Origin: Phycisphaerales bacterium
GTDB taxonomy: Bacteria > Planctomycetota > Phycisphaerae > Tepidisphaerales > Tepidisphaeraceae
Assembly: GCA_028288905.1 (NCBI GenBank)
Contig: JAQGHJ010000638.1
Location: 1 to 6,480, forward strand
Direction: 5' to 3'
DNA: 6,480 nucleotides
Shown here: positions 1 to 5,248 of the stretch, piece after piece
Numbering within the stretch: the first letter of the stretch is position 1
Layout: each line of letters begins with the position of its first letter
Program-made: the position numbers and the translations under genes
The notes under the pieces: model-generated
Told to the model about the DNA's origin: nothing
The model's database searches: none
The model's input: the letters and a program-made list of their open reading frames with translations, nothing else

Positions 1-1
1 G

Positions 2-820
2 GGAAAGCGGTTCTCGATCAAGACGAACACGATCATGGAAGACTCGCCGCTGCCGCTCGGCACGTGGCTTGTGGGCATCTGGCTTGAAGCGAACGCGAAG
101 AACTCGATCAGCAGCTACGAAGTGCACCGGGCCATCGGGGTCACGCAGAAGTCCGCGTGGTTCATGCAGCACCGCATCCGGCTCGCCGTCCAGAACGGCG
201 GGATCGAGAAGATGGCCGCGGTCCGGGGCGTCGAGGTCGATGAGACGTTCATCGGCGGCAAGGCCCGGAACATGCACGCCGACAAGCGTAAGCGGGTCAT
301 CACCTCCCGCGGGCCGAGCGGCAAGGCGGCCGTGATGGGGCTGCTGGACCGCCACACCCGCGAGGTCCGGGCGGTCGTCATCCCGAACACGAAGCGGCGA
401 ACGCTTCACCCGGTCATCCGCACGCACGTCATGGCCGGGGCGACCGTCTACACGGACGCCCACCCGGCGTACGTCGGGCTTGAGCCGGACTTCGTCCACC
501 AGTTCGTAGACCACGCGGAGACGTACGTGGAGGGGAACGTGCACACGAACGGGCTGGAGAACTTCTGGGCGCTGTTCAAGCGGTGCATCAAGGGCACCCA
601 CGTCAGCGTCGAGGCGTTCCACCTGTTCCGGTACCTCGACGCCGAATGCTTCCGGTTCAACAACCGGAAGGAGAACGATCAGGGGCGTTTCCTGTTGGCC
701 GTGCTCGGCATGAGCGGGAAGCGGCTGACGTACAAGGACCTGACGGGCAAGCTGCTGCCGGAGGGCGTCCCAGCGCCCGCGAGCGACGGGGGCGCGGGAA
801 GCGGCGGGCTCCCTAACTGA
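2..820 (+). CDS. IS1595-family transposase, 5'-truncated by window edge
   Basis: DDE-type transposase of the IS1595 family, which cuts and joins the ends of its own insertion sequence. The frame is open from base 2 with no start codon needed: residues before the first ATG (base 35) already read like the family's conserved FS.....T.....S.LPL.W segment, so the true start and N-terminal zinc-ribbon lie left of the window and the ATG at 35 is not the start. Visible blocks in order: helix-turn-helix-like segment ending SAWFMQHRIRLA; first catalytic Asp in VEVDETFIGG (239-241); second Asp in VYTDAHP (455-457); then HTNGLENFWALFKR with the third acidic residue at 557-559, followed by the typical RYLDAECFRFNNR end. 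The last ~25 residues are a Pro/Gly-rich tail. No frameshift or stop is seen, so it may be intact. I could not identify the element's terminal inverted repeats in the window. Confidence 0.9.
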   Translation, partial: GKRFSIKTNTIMEDSPLPLGTWLVGIWLEANAKNSISSYEVHRAIGVTQKSAWFMQHRIRLAVQNGGIEKMAAVRGVEVDETFIGGKARNMHADKRKRVITSRGPSGKAAVMGLLDRHTREVRAVVIPNTKRRTLHPVIRTHVMAGATVYTDAHPAYVGLEPDFVHQFVDHAETYVEGNVHTNGLENFWALFKRCIKGTHVSVEAFHLFRYLDAECFRFNNRKENDQGRFLLAVLGMSGKRLTYKDLTGKLLPEGVPAPASDGGAGSGGLPN

Positions 821-825
821 GCGGG

Positions 826-834
826 TGGTATGAT
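826..834 (+). promoter_or_regulatory. Extended -10 promoter element upstream of the 55-codon gene
   Basis: TGGTATGAT fits the extended -10 form TGnTATnnT, with 5 of 6 matches to TATAAT. It lies 6 nt before the ATG at 841, so transcription would start at or within a base or two of the A of the ATG, giving a leaderless mRNA. No convincing -35 is seen 17 nt upstream, which is tolerated for extended -10 promoters. The same layout recurs at 4899-4907. Confidence 0.45.
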
Positions 835-840
835 GGGGGC

Positions 841-1008
841 ATGAGCAGCCAACCCAAGCCCGCCGTGCCGGAGGTTCGCGTGCCCGATGCGGCGGAAGCG
901 ATGCGGAAGACGGTGGACGCCGTACGGCGGGCGCTAAGCGTCCCAAAGCGGGCGATCGATGCCGCGATGGCAAAACCTGCCGGGAAGGGGAAGGTTAAGC
1001 CGCGGTAG
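841..1008 (+). CDS. Small basic hypothetical protein (55 aa) behind the transposase
   Basis: ATG at 841 to TAG at 1006-1008. I do not recognise a family. The protein has a Pro-rich N-terminus (SSQPKPAVPEV), a central amphipathic helix-like part (DAAEAMRKTVDAVRRAL, then VPKRAIDAAM) and a basic Lys-rich tail ending KGKVKPR. It starts 20 nt after the transposase stop, on the same strand, so it could be a passenger gene of the insertion sequence or the first host gene beyond it. There is no Shine-Dalgarno sequence; an extended -10 sits 6 nt before the ATG, which suggests leaderless expression. Its stop lies 2 nt from the stop of the convergent zinc-knuckle gene. That it is a real gene is inferred from the promoter, the tight packing on both sides and the helix pattern, not from a known homologue. 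Confidence 0.5.
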   Translation: MSSQPKPAVPEVRVPDAAEAMRKTVDAVRRALSVPKRAIDAAMAKPAGKGKVKPR

Positions 1009-1010
1009 GA

Positions 1011-1217
1011 TCAACCGGCATCTTCAAGCATCGGCCGGAAGTTGTGCCGCATCAGGGACAAGACCCGCTCGCCGAACTCGGTCGGCACATGACCCGCGCC
1101 GCCGCAGTCCGAGCACCTCACCCGACGCTGGGCATCCGTATACCATCCGCGCCCCTCGCACCACTCGCAGGGCGTTTCAAGCTCCGGAACTTCAGTCGGC
1201 GTCATCGTCTTTTCCAT
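1011..1217 (-). CDS. Small DnaJ-type zinc-knuckle protein (68 aa)
   Basis: A 68-aa protein with two CxxCxGxG knuckles, CEWCEGRG and CSDCGGAG, about ten residues apart. This is the pattern of the zinc-binding centre of DnaJ, but only one pair is present and there is no J domain. After the second knuckle comes a helical C-terminal part, VPTEFGERVLSLMRHNFRP. Four cysteines could hold one zinc ion; a role in binding protein or RNA is inference. The start at 1217 is chosen because AAGGAA lies 4 nt upstream; a second in-frame ATG at 1205 also exists. It overlaps the upstream HEPN gene by 26 bp on the same strand and is very probably co-transcribed with it. Small proteins of this kind occur, as I recall, in several copies in Gemmata-like planctomycetes, so it need not be dedicated to its neighbour. 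Confidence 0.75.
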   Translation of the reverse strand: MEKTMTPTEVPELETPCEWCEGRGWYTDAQRRVRCSDCGGAGHVPTEFGERVLSLMRHNFRPMLEDAG

Positions 1218-2310
1218 CGCGTTCCTTCTTCTGGGATTCTAGTTGCCGATGCGTCGCAATCCACCCGTCAACGGCGTGGATCAACTCACTGCACCGCTTC
1301 AGGACCGGGTATACGAACCTGTAAACGTCTTCACCGTCGACCACGAGTTTCTCATCGGGGGCGAGTAGCGGCAGTTGGTTCAGCCCTTTTCGTTCGCGGT
1401 GGTACTCATCGTCGGCGTGTCCGGATTTGTGCACGATCAAGTTGCGAAGCGCCTTCAGCATGTCGATCTCGCGTGCGGCTAAAGCCCTATCCACCTTCTC
1501 GGAATGTTCCGAGAAGGCCCGGCTGTACGCCTCTCGGATTCCATCAAGGGTCGTGAACGAAACTGACTTCCTCAGCAGTGTTCCCATGCAGGCGCTGAGG
1601 TCGTAACATCCGCGCGTCTGCTTGTGGATATCGCTCAGCAGTATTGTTTTCCCCTCCCCAGCAACAGACGAGTCTTTTGCGTCGTCCTTCTTCTGCTGCT
1701 TTTGCTTCTGCTCTTGCTTGTCCTCCTTCTTCCGATCCTTCGCCAACGCGGTAATACGGTTTGGGTATTTGCCCGACAGTTCCGACAAACAGACCGGATG
1801 CACGTTGATCGCCTTCTCCCAAAGATTCCCCGCGAGCGACTCAAACACCGTCCAGCCGTTCACCAAGATCGAGCAAAGCCAACCCTCGATGCCCAACCTC
1901 ATGGACGGGTGGATGTAACGGTTTACGAAGTTCGTCAGGTTGTTCGCACCGACCTGGCTCAACATCTCGCTAGCTGCGGGACTTCTGGCAATCGATTTAA
2001 CCAGAGGGGGCAACAATTTATCGAACTGTTCCTTCACCTCGGCAATTTCGGTGACCGTCAAGCTCCTTTCCGGCAAAAGTTCGTTCACGACCTTGAGCAT
2101 GGCTTGGTCTTCGCATTGGCGGGTATTGTCGCCTGCGCGAAAGGCCATGATCGGAAACTGCGCAACTCCGACCACCATCTCGACGGACTCGATATAGCGT
2201 GCCGCGACCTTCCGTATTTCGTCATCCTTGATCTCGTCTACTTTTGGCCTGATCCCGGGCGGCGCGACGGCGAGCGACGCCAACTTGAAGTCTCGCATAC
2301 CGGGCATCAT
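1192..2310 (-). CDS. HEPN-domain protein, candidate RNase (372 aa)
   Basis: Candidate ribonuclease of the HEPN superfamily. The key sign is ALRNLIVHKSG, giving R289-N290-x-x-x-H294, the Rx4H motif of catalytic HEPN proteins, followed by DDEY and a helical C-terminus (about 320-355). An earlier helix around 138-168, with NGWTVFESLAGNLW, resembles the first long helix of HEPN domains (aW..lE..a.dlW). Between them is a charged, low-complexity Lys/Glu/Gln/Asp stretch at about 191-213, probably a flexible linker. Residues 1-130 are helical and unassigned. There is no signal peptide or membrane segment, so it should be cytoplasmic. The start is ATG 2310 (in-frame ATGs at 2307 and 2298 are alternatives); an in-frame TAA lies a few codons upstream. 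It has no clear Shine-Dalgarno. GC is about 50% in sampled lines versus 68% in uvsE, suggesting transfer. Many HEPN proteins act as toxins or phage-defence nucleases; that role here is inference. Confidence 0.7.
   Translation of the reverse strand: MMPGMRDFKLASLAVAPPGIRPKVDEIKDDEIRKVAARYIESVEMVVGVAQFPIMAFRAGDNTRQCEDQAMLKVVNELLPERSLTVTEIAEVKEQFDKLLPPLVKSIARSPAASEMLSQVGANNLTNFVNRYIHPSMRLGIEGWLCSILVNGWTVFESLAGNLWEKAINVHPVCLSELSGKYPNRITALAKDRKKEDKQEQKQKQQKKDDAKDSSVAGEGKTILLSDIHKQTRGCYDLSACMGTLLRKSVSFTTLDGIREAYSRAFSEHSEKVDRALAAREIDMLKALRNLIVHKSGHADDEYHRERKGLNQLPLLAPDEKLVVDGEDVYRFVYPVLKRCSELIHAVDGWIATHRQLESQKKERDGKDDDAD
1222..1227 (-). promoter_or_regulatory. Ribosome binding site of the zinc-knuckle gene
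   Basis: Read on the minus strand this is AAGGAA, 4 nt before the ATG at 1217. It lies inside the last codons of the HEPN gene and decides the start of the overlapping second gene in favour of 1217 over 1205. Confidence 0.5.
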
Positions 2311-2331
2311 GCGGACGGCTGTTACTTAGTC

Positions 2332-2655
2332 AAGTATGTTGTTGCCCTGTTGTACGTGTACCGGGTGCTACTGACCGGCATCCACCTGATGCGGACCGGC
2401 ACCGTCGAGGCGAACCTGCTGGTGCTGAACGAGGAGTACCGGCTGCCGTACGTCGGTGAGCTGGTCGCCCGCAAGCTCGGCGGGCCGGAGAAGGGGACCC
2501 TGCCGGACGCGGACGTGGAGTTCCACCGGGGCGAATACAACCGGCTCGTCGCCCGGCTGCGGGACGAGCACGGGCGGTCCGCCCTGCCGGCCGTCGCGGC
2601 GGCCAAGGACGGGCTGTCCGACCTGCTCGTACGGCTGCGGCTCGGGACGCTCTAA
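2332..2655 (+). pseudogene. C-terminal remnant of RlaP/COG3541-like nucleotidyltransferase
   Basis: An open frame ending in TAA at 2653-2655 that carries only the C-terminal part of a predicted polymerase-beta-superfamily nucleotidyltransferase. The visible blocks are a helix YRVLLTGIHLMRTGTVEANL, then LNEEYRLPYVGELVARKLGG, a charged helix EYNRLVARLRDEH, then the S.LP segment and LSDLLVRLRL. This helix, then S.LP, then a closing helix order matches my memory of the family's C-terminal region. The N-terminal catalytic half (GS and DxD motifs) is missing: upstream in this frame lies only the reverse strand of the HEPN gene. There is no in-frame ATG near the junction; GTG 2356 or 2365 are the only nearby candidates, so translation is doubtful. 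The family-like sequence is clear from about 2347; the exact left boundary is unknown. It is most likely a gene truncated by the arrival of the island. The base composition is back to the GC-rich host style. Confidence 0.6.
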
Positions 2656-2752
2656 GCGGCGGCGAAGCCGAGTCGGTGGCGGGCGCGGCGCGGCCGGCGG
2701 AACGGATGCCTGGGGCGATTTAGACCCTCGGCCGTGGCGGTCGTCTTCATCG

Positions 2753-2769
2753 GGTCGGCAGTGCCGACC
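2753..2769. repeat. Short inverted repeat (7-bp stem, 3-nt loop)
   Basis: GGTCGGC, loop AGT, then GCCGACC: a perfect 7-bp stem about 100 nt after the stop of the nucleotidyltransferase remnant. It could be a weak terminator for that former gene, but there is no T-tract on either side. Confidence 0.3.
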
Positions 2770-3185
2770 GTTGGGCAGACATGGGGTGAACCAACCCTCT
2801 CCCTGTCGGCCCGTATAGCCGGAGCCCAAGTGGCACCAGCGAACGATCGCATTGCTCCATCCAATCGACCCCGCGGCCTAGCTCAACCCGATGCGGATGC
2901 CTCTCGGACGCTTTCATCGATTTGCGTAATTTTGACGCGGGTCCCCCGGAGGTCCGACAGAGCGACGGACTTGGCTGGGCGTCTGGGACGCGAGCGGTTC
3001 GCCGGCCCGCGCGGCCATAGCTCGTATCTCCGGCGGGTCCCACGCTCTTGATGTGCCTCGCCGTGAGCTTGTGCTGGCCGGCAGTGAAAACTCGCTCACC
3101 ACGCCGATTCCCGTTCAGGCCGGCACCCCCTTTGCCCGTAGTCGCCGCATACGAGATCGTCCGCCTTCGTCGGCGGCGCGGTCGA

Positions 3186-3208
3186 GGCGGTGCCACCGAG
3201 GCACCGCC
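3186..3208 (+). promoter_or_regulatory. Perfect 9-bp hairpin in the leader of the membrane-protein gene
   Basis: GGCGGTGCC, loop ACCGA, then GGCACCGCC. The stem is perfect and GC-rich, ending 52 nt before the start codon at 3261 and 36 nt before its Shine-Dalgarno. No T-run follows, so a leader stem-loop or a protein or mRNA-stability site is as likely as a terminator. Confidence 0.45.
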
Positions 3209-3244
3209 ACCCGCGCCGGCCGGGGCGGCAAAGCGGTTCGCAAC

Positions 3245-3253
3245 AGGAAAGGA
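3245..3253 (+). promoter_or_regulatory. Ribosome binding site of the 98-aa membrane-protein gene
   Basis: AGGAAAGGA with 7 nt to ATG 3261. It is the strongest Shine-Dalgarno match I see in the window and fixes the start at 3261 rather than at further-upstream frame openings. Confidence 0.75.
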
Positions 3254-3260
3254 TTCGTCT

Positions 3261-3557
3261 ATGGCACGCGTACTGGACAACATCAAGGAATACGCCAAGG
3301 ACTACACCAAGGGCTCGGCCCACCGCGAGGGCGGGCTGGCCAAGCCGATCGAAGAGTTCACGGCCGCCCTGCCGAGCGACACGTGGCTGTGGCTGGCGTA
3401 CGGGTCGATCGCCGCGTCGATCACCCTGAAGGTGGCCGGGCGGGACAAGGACGCGAACTTCGTCGGCATGTGGGCCCCGGTGTTCCTGATCCACGGCGTT
3501 TACAACAAGCTCGTCAAGCAGCTCGGGCACGACAAGTACGACCGGGACCATGACTGA
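3261..3557 (+). CDS. Small two-helix membrane protein (98 aa), unknown function
   Basis: ATG 3261 with a strong Shine-Dalgarno to TGA 3555-3557. The first ~35 residues are a charged amphipathic part (MARVLDNIKEYAKDYTKG, then GLAKPIEEF). Next comes a likely membrane segment at about 40-58 (DTWLWLAYGSIAASITLKVA), a short charged turn (GRDKDAN) and a second hydrophobic segment at about 67-84 (FVGMWAPVFLIHGVYNKLV). The tail is charged and His/Asp-rich (GHDKYDRDHD). Both ends are probably on the same side of the membrane. I recognise the layout from small hypothetical membrane proteins of planctomycetes and other bacteria, but no function is known to me. It appears to be a single-gene unit: a 600-nt spacer lies before it and a strong hairpin terminator about 100 nt after it. 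Confidence 0.8.
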   Translation: MARVLDNIKEYAKDYTKGSAHREGGLAKPIEEFTAALPSDTWLWLAYGSIAASITLKVAGRDKDANFVGMWAPVFLIHGVYNKLVKQLGHDKYDRDHD

Positions 3558-3656
3558 TCGGGATCGCGGTCGATCGGCCTTACCGCCGACCGTCACCGGT
3601 TGAGCGTGACCGGCAGACCATCGCCGCCGGCAACCACGCCGGTCGCTGCCGTTACA

Positions 3657-3704
3657 AACCCGCCCGCGGCTGCCTCCGATTGCCGGGGCGGCCGCGGGCG
3701 GGTT
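3657..3704 (+). terminator. Long GC-rich hairpin terminator
   Basis: AACCCGCCCGCGGC (3657-3670) pairs perfectly with 3691-3704, a 14-bp stem. The pairing continues inward with six more pairs (3671-3676 with 3685-3690, two of them G-T), leaving an 8-nt loop at 3677-3684. It lies 100 nt after the stop of the 98-aa gene and 52 nt before the uvsE start. The right arm ends in TT followed by CGTT; the left arm starts with AA, so it could stop transcription on either strand. Confidence 0.65.
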
Positions 3705-3756
3705 CGTTGGGTACCGGCTGCCCCCAGGGGTGACGCGCGTTTTGTTGGAAACTCCC

Positions 3757-4836
3757 ATGGACGACCCGGTGCCCGTCTCCCCCGCGCCCGCCGCCGTGAT
3801 GGCTCCGCCGCCGACCCCGCGCGGCCGGCGGTCCAATTCGGCCGCGGCTCCAGCGGCAGCCTCCGAGTCGCCAGTCCCCGGCACGCCCGCCCCGCTCGCA
3901 TTGCCGCCCGCGATGTCAGCCCCCGCCGTGTCGGGTTCCGCCGGACCGCACGGGCCGAACCTCGGGCTCGTCTGCATCACGGCCGGGCCGGAGGTGCGGT
4001 ACCGGACGATTACCCGCACGCGGTTCCTATCGTTCGACGAGCCGGCACAGGTGGCCGCCCTCGACGCCCTGTACCGGGACAACCTCCGGTCCCTGTTCGG
4101 TGCGATCGACTACTGCGCCGACCGCGGGCTGCGGCTGTACCGCGTCACGTCGAACCTGTTCCCGCAGATCGACCACCCGGTCGCCAAGCGGGTGTTTGAG
4201 ACGCTGGCGGCCGAGATGGCCCCGTTCGGCGACCACGCCCGCCGCCGCGGGGTGCGCGTGCTCGTCCACCCGGACCAGTACGTCGTCCTCAACAGCGAGT
4301 CCGACCGGGTGGCGGCCAACAGCGCCGCCATCATGGCCGACCACGCCCTGATCTTCGACCGGCTGAACCTGGCCCGTACCCCGTGGGCGTGCATGATCCT
4401 GCACGGAGGCAAGGGCGGGCGGGCGGACGAGCTGGTGAACCTGATCCCGCAGTTGCCTGACGGCGTCCGGTCCCGGCTCGTATTGGAGAACGACGAGAAC
4501 GCGTACGGGGCCGAGCAGATCCTCGACGTCTGCCGCCGGGCCGGCGTGCCGATGGTGTTCGACCACCACCACCACGCCGTGCAGGCCAAGCTGGCGTCGT
4601 ACGACGACCCGAGTGTCCGACACTACGTCGAGGCGGCCCGGGCGACGTGGCCGGACCCGGCCTGGCAGCTCGTGCACGTGAGCAACGGCATCGCGTCGAT
4701 CACCGACCAGCGGCACAGCGACCTGATCCACGACTTCCCGGCCGCGTACCGGGACGTGCCGTGGGTCGAGGTCGAGGCCAAGGGCAAGGAGATGGCGATC
4801 GACAGCTTGCGGCTGCAGTTCACGCTCGGGCGGTGA
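3757..4836 (+). CDS. uvsE: UV damage endonuclease UvsE (UVDE)
   Basis: UV damage endonuclease: nicks DNA 5' of UV photoproducts and some other lesions, opening a repair route separate from UvrABC. The TIM-barrel enzyme is complete from NLGLVCIT (residue 68) onward. Family blocks and expected metal or catalytic residues: RYRTITRTRFLSFD; LYRVTSNLFP; HPDQYVVLN (H171; Q174-Y175 are at the damage-probing position of the Thermus enzyme); ILHGGKGGRAD (H216); LVLENDE (E244); FDHHHH (D269, H272); LVHVSNG (H307); RHSD (H320); VEVEAKGKE (E340). All expected ligands are present, so it should be active. I chose ATG 3757 (GGAA 6 nt upstream); GTG 3730 and ATG 3913 are in-frame alternatives. Residues 1-67 form a Pro/Ala-rich extension not usual in the family. 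It is transcribed alone, between a hairpin before and one after. Confidence 0.95.
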   Translation: MDDPVPVSPAPAAVMAPPPTPRGRRSNSAAAPAAASESPVPGTPAPLALPPAMSAPAVSGSAGPHGPNLGLVCITAGPEVRYRTITRTRFLSFDEPAQVAALDALYRDNLRSLFGAIDYCADRGLRLYRVTSNLFPQIDHPVAKRVFETLAAEMAPFGDHARRRGVRVLVHPDQYVVLNSESDRVAANSAAIMADHALIFDRLNLARTPWACMILHGGKGGRADELVNLIPQLPDGVRSRLVLENDENAYGAEQILDVCRRAGVPMVFDHHHHAVQAKLASYDDPSVRHYVEAARATWPDPAWQLVHVSNGIASITDQRHSDLIHDFPAAYRDVPWVEVEAKGKEMAIDSLRLQFTLGR

Positions 4837-4840
4837 CGGC

Positions 4841-4876
4841 GCGGTGGTGCGGCACCGGGGGGACGGGCACCACCGC
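4841..4876 (+). terminator. 10-bp hairpin right after uvsE
   Basis: GCGGTGGTGC (4841-4850) pairs perfectly with GCACCACCGC (4867-4876) across a 16-nt G-rich loop. It begins 4 nt after the uvsE stop. There is no T-tract, so it may slow or end transcription only with help, or protect the 3' end of the mRNA. Confidence 0.5.
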
Positions 4877-4898
4877 CCGCGCTGGCTGCCACGCCGGC

Positions 4899-4907
4899 TG
4901 ATATGCT
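4899..4907 (+). promoter_or_regulatory. Extended -10 promoter element upstream of the 70-aa gene
   Basis: TGATATGCT fits TGnTATnnT. It ends 10 nt before ATG 4918, so the expected transcript start is only a few bases before the ATG. No Shine-Dalgarno is present between them. It follows the hairpin at 4841-4876, in keeping with a new transcript starting here. The alternative ATG at 4903 lies inside this element and is therefore unlikely to be the start. Confidence 0.45.
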
Positions 4908-4917
4908 GGTGCCCGAC

Positions 4918-5130
4918 ATGGCCACCCACCCGCCCGCCGGCGACGGCCCGTACCGCGTCGAAAAGCTCGACACCGCTGACGGCCCCGCGTGGCGGCTGGC
5001 CGGGCCCGGGCTCCACGACGCCAAGGCGTATCCACACCCCGAGTTCCGGGACAAGCTCGGCGAGCTGGCCCGGGTGATGAACTTCGCGTGGCGGCAAGCC
5101 GGAGGTGCCGCTGGGTCCGACGAGCGCTGA
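4918..5130 (+). CDS. Small hypothetical protein (70 aa)
   Basis: ATG 4918 to TGA 5128-5130. It is a soluble small protein with no domain I can name. The middle reads like a folded unit rather than noise: PYRVEKLDTADGPAWRLAG suggests two strands, then AKAYPHPEFRDKLGELARVM suggests a Pro-capped helix, then NFAWRQAG. Aromatic residues are well spaced and the codon use is that of the GC-rich neighbours. I have the impression of similar short proteins in Gemmata-like genomes, but cannot name a family. The start at 4918 is preferred over the in-frame ATG 4903 because the latter falls within the proposed promoter. It is probably a single-gene unit with near-leaderless mRNA; the next gene starts 118 nt later with its own Shine-Dalgarno. 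Confidence 0.65.
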   Translation: MATHPPAGDGPYRVEKLDTADGPAWRLAGPGLHDAKAYPHPEFRDKLGELARVMNFAWRQAGGAAGSDER

Positions 5131-5248
5131 CGCGACCGTCATGCCGCGCCGTCTGACCGTCCCTCCTTTCACGATTGTCGCGAGCCTCGCCCGCGGCCCG
5201 TCCGTTGCGGCGCTCGCTTTCGCGGGACACCTTTGCAGGGACGGGCGC

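Larger units (their letters stand above)
2656..3260. other. Gene-free stretch between island and membrane-protein gene
   Basis: About 600 nt in which I see no supportable gene. Open frames exist on both strands (for example plus 2734-3051 and minus 2747-3298), but they are low-complexity Arg/Pro/Ala-rich translations with no family pattern. It holds a 7-bp hairpin (2753-2769), an AT-richer patch around 2915-2937, and a 9-bp hairpin (3186-3208) in the leader of the next gene. The promoter of the gene at 3261 should be here, but I cannot place it with confidence. Confidence 0.5.

Noticed and set aside
35..820. Complete transposase starting at ATG 35
   Set aside because: The frame is open and family-like upstream of this ATG to the window edge, so the ATG is internal and the gene is cut by the window.
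2305..2333. TTGACT on the minus strand (2328-2333) as a -35 box for the HEPN gene
   Set aside because: The spot 17 nt downstream falls on the start codon and reads ATGATG, not a -10 box; no promoter can be placed with confidence.
1014..2382. ACCGGCATC occurring at 1014-1022 and 2374-2382 as a possible direct repeat flanking the island
   Set aside because: Nine-base matches are expected often by chance in a window this size, and the second copy lies inside clear nucleotidyltransferase coding sequence rather than at the junction.
1624..2655. 343-aa plus-strand open frame spanning this range
   Set aside because: Its first two thirds is the reverse strand of the HEPN gene: it starts at a GTG and contains an artificial poly-Leu run opposite the Lys/Gln codons. 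Only the last part (from about 2332) is genuine nucleotidyltransferase sequence.
2734..3051. Plus-strand open frame in the gene-free stretch
   Set aside because: No Shine-Dalgarno, no family pattern, and Arg/Pro-rich composition; not distinguishable from chance in GC-rich DNA.
3096..4082. 328-aa minus-strand open frame
   Set aside because: It crosses the 98-aa gene, the terminator hairpin and the uvsE start, with low-complexity Gly/Ala/Arg translation and no recognisable domain.
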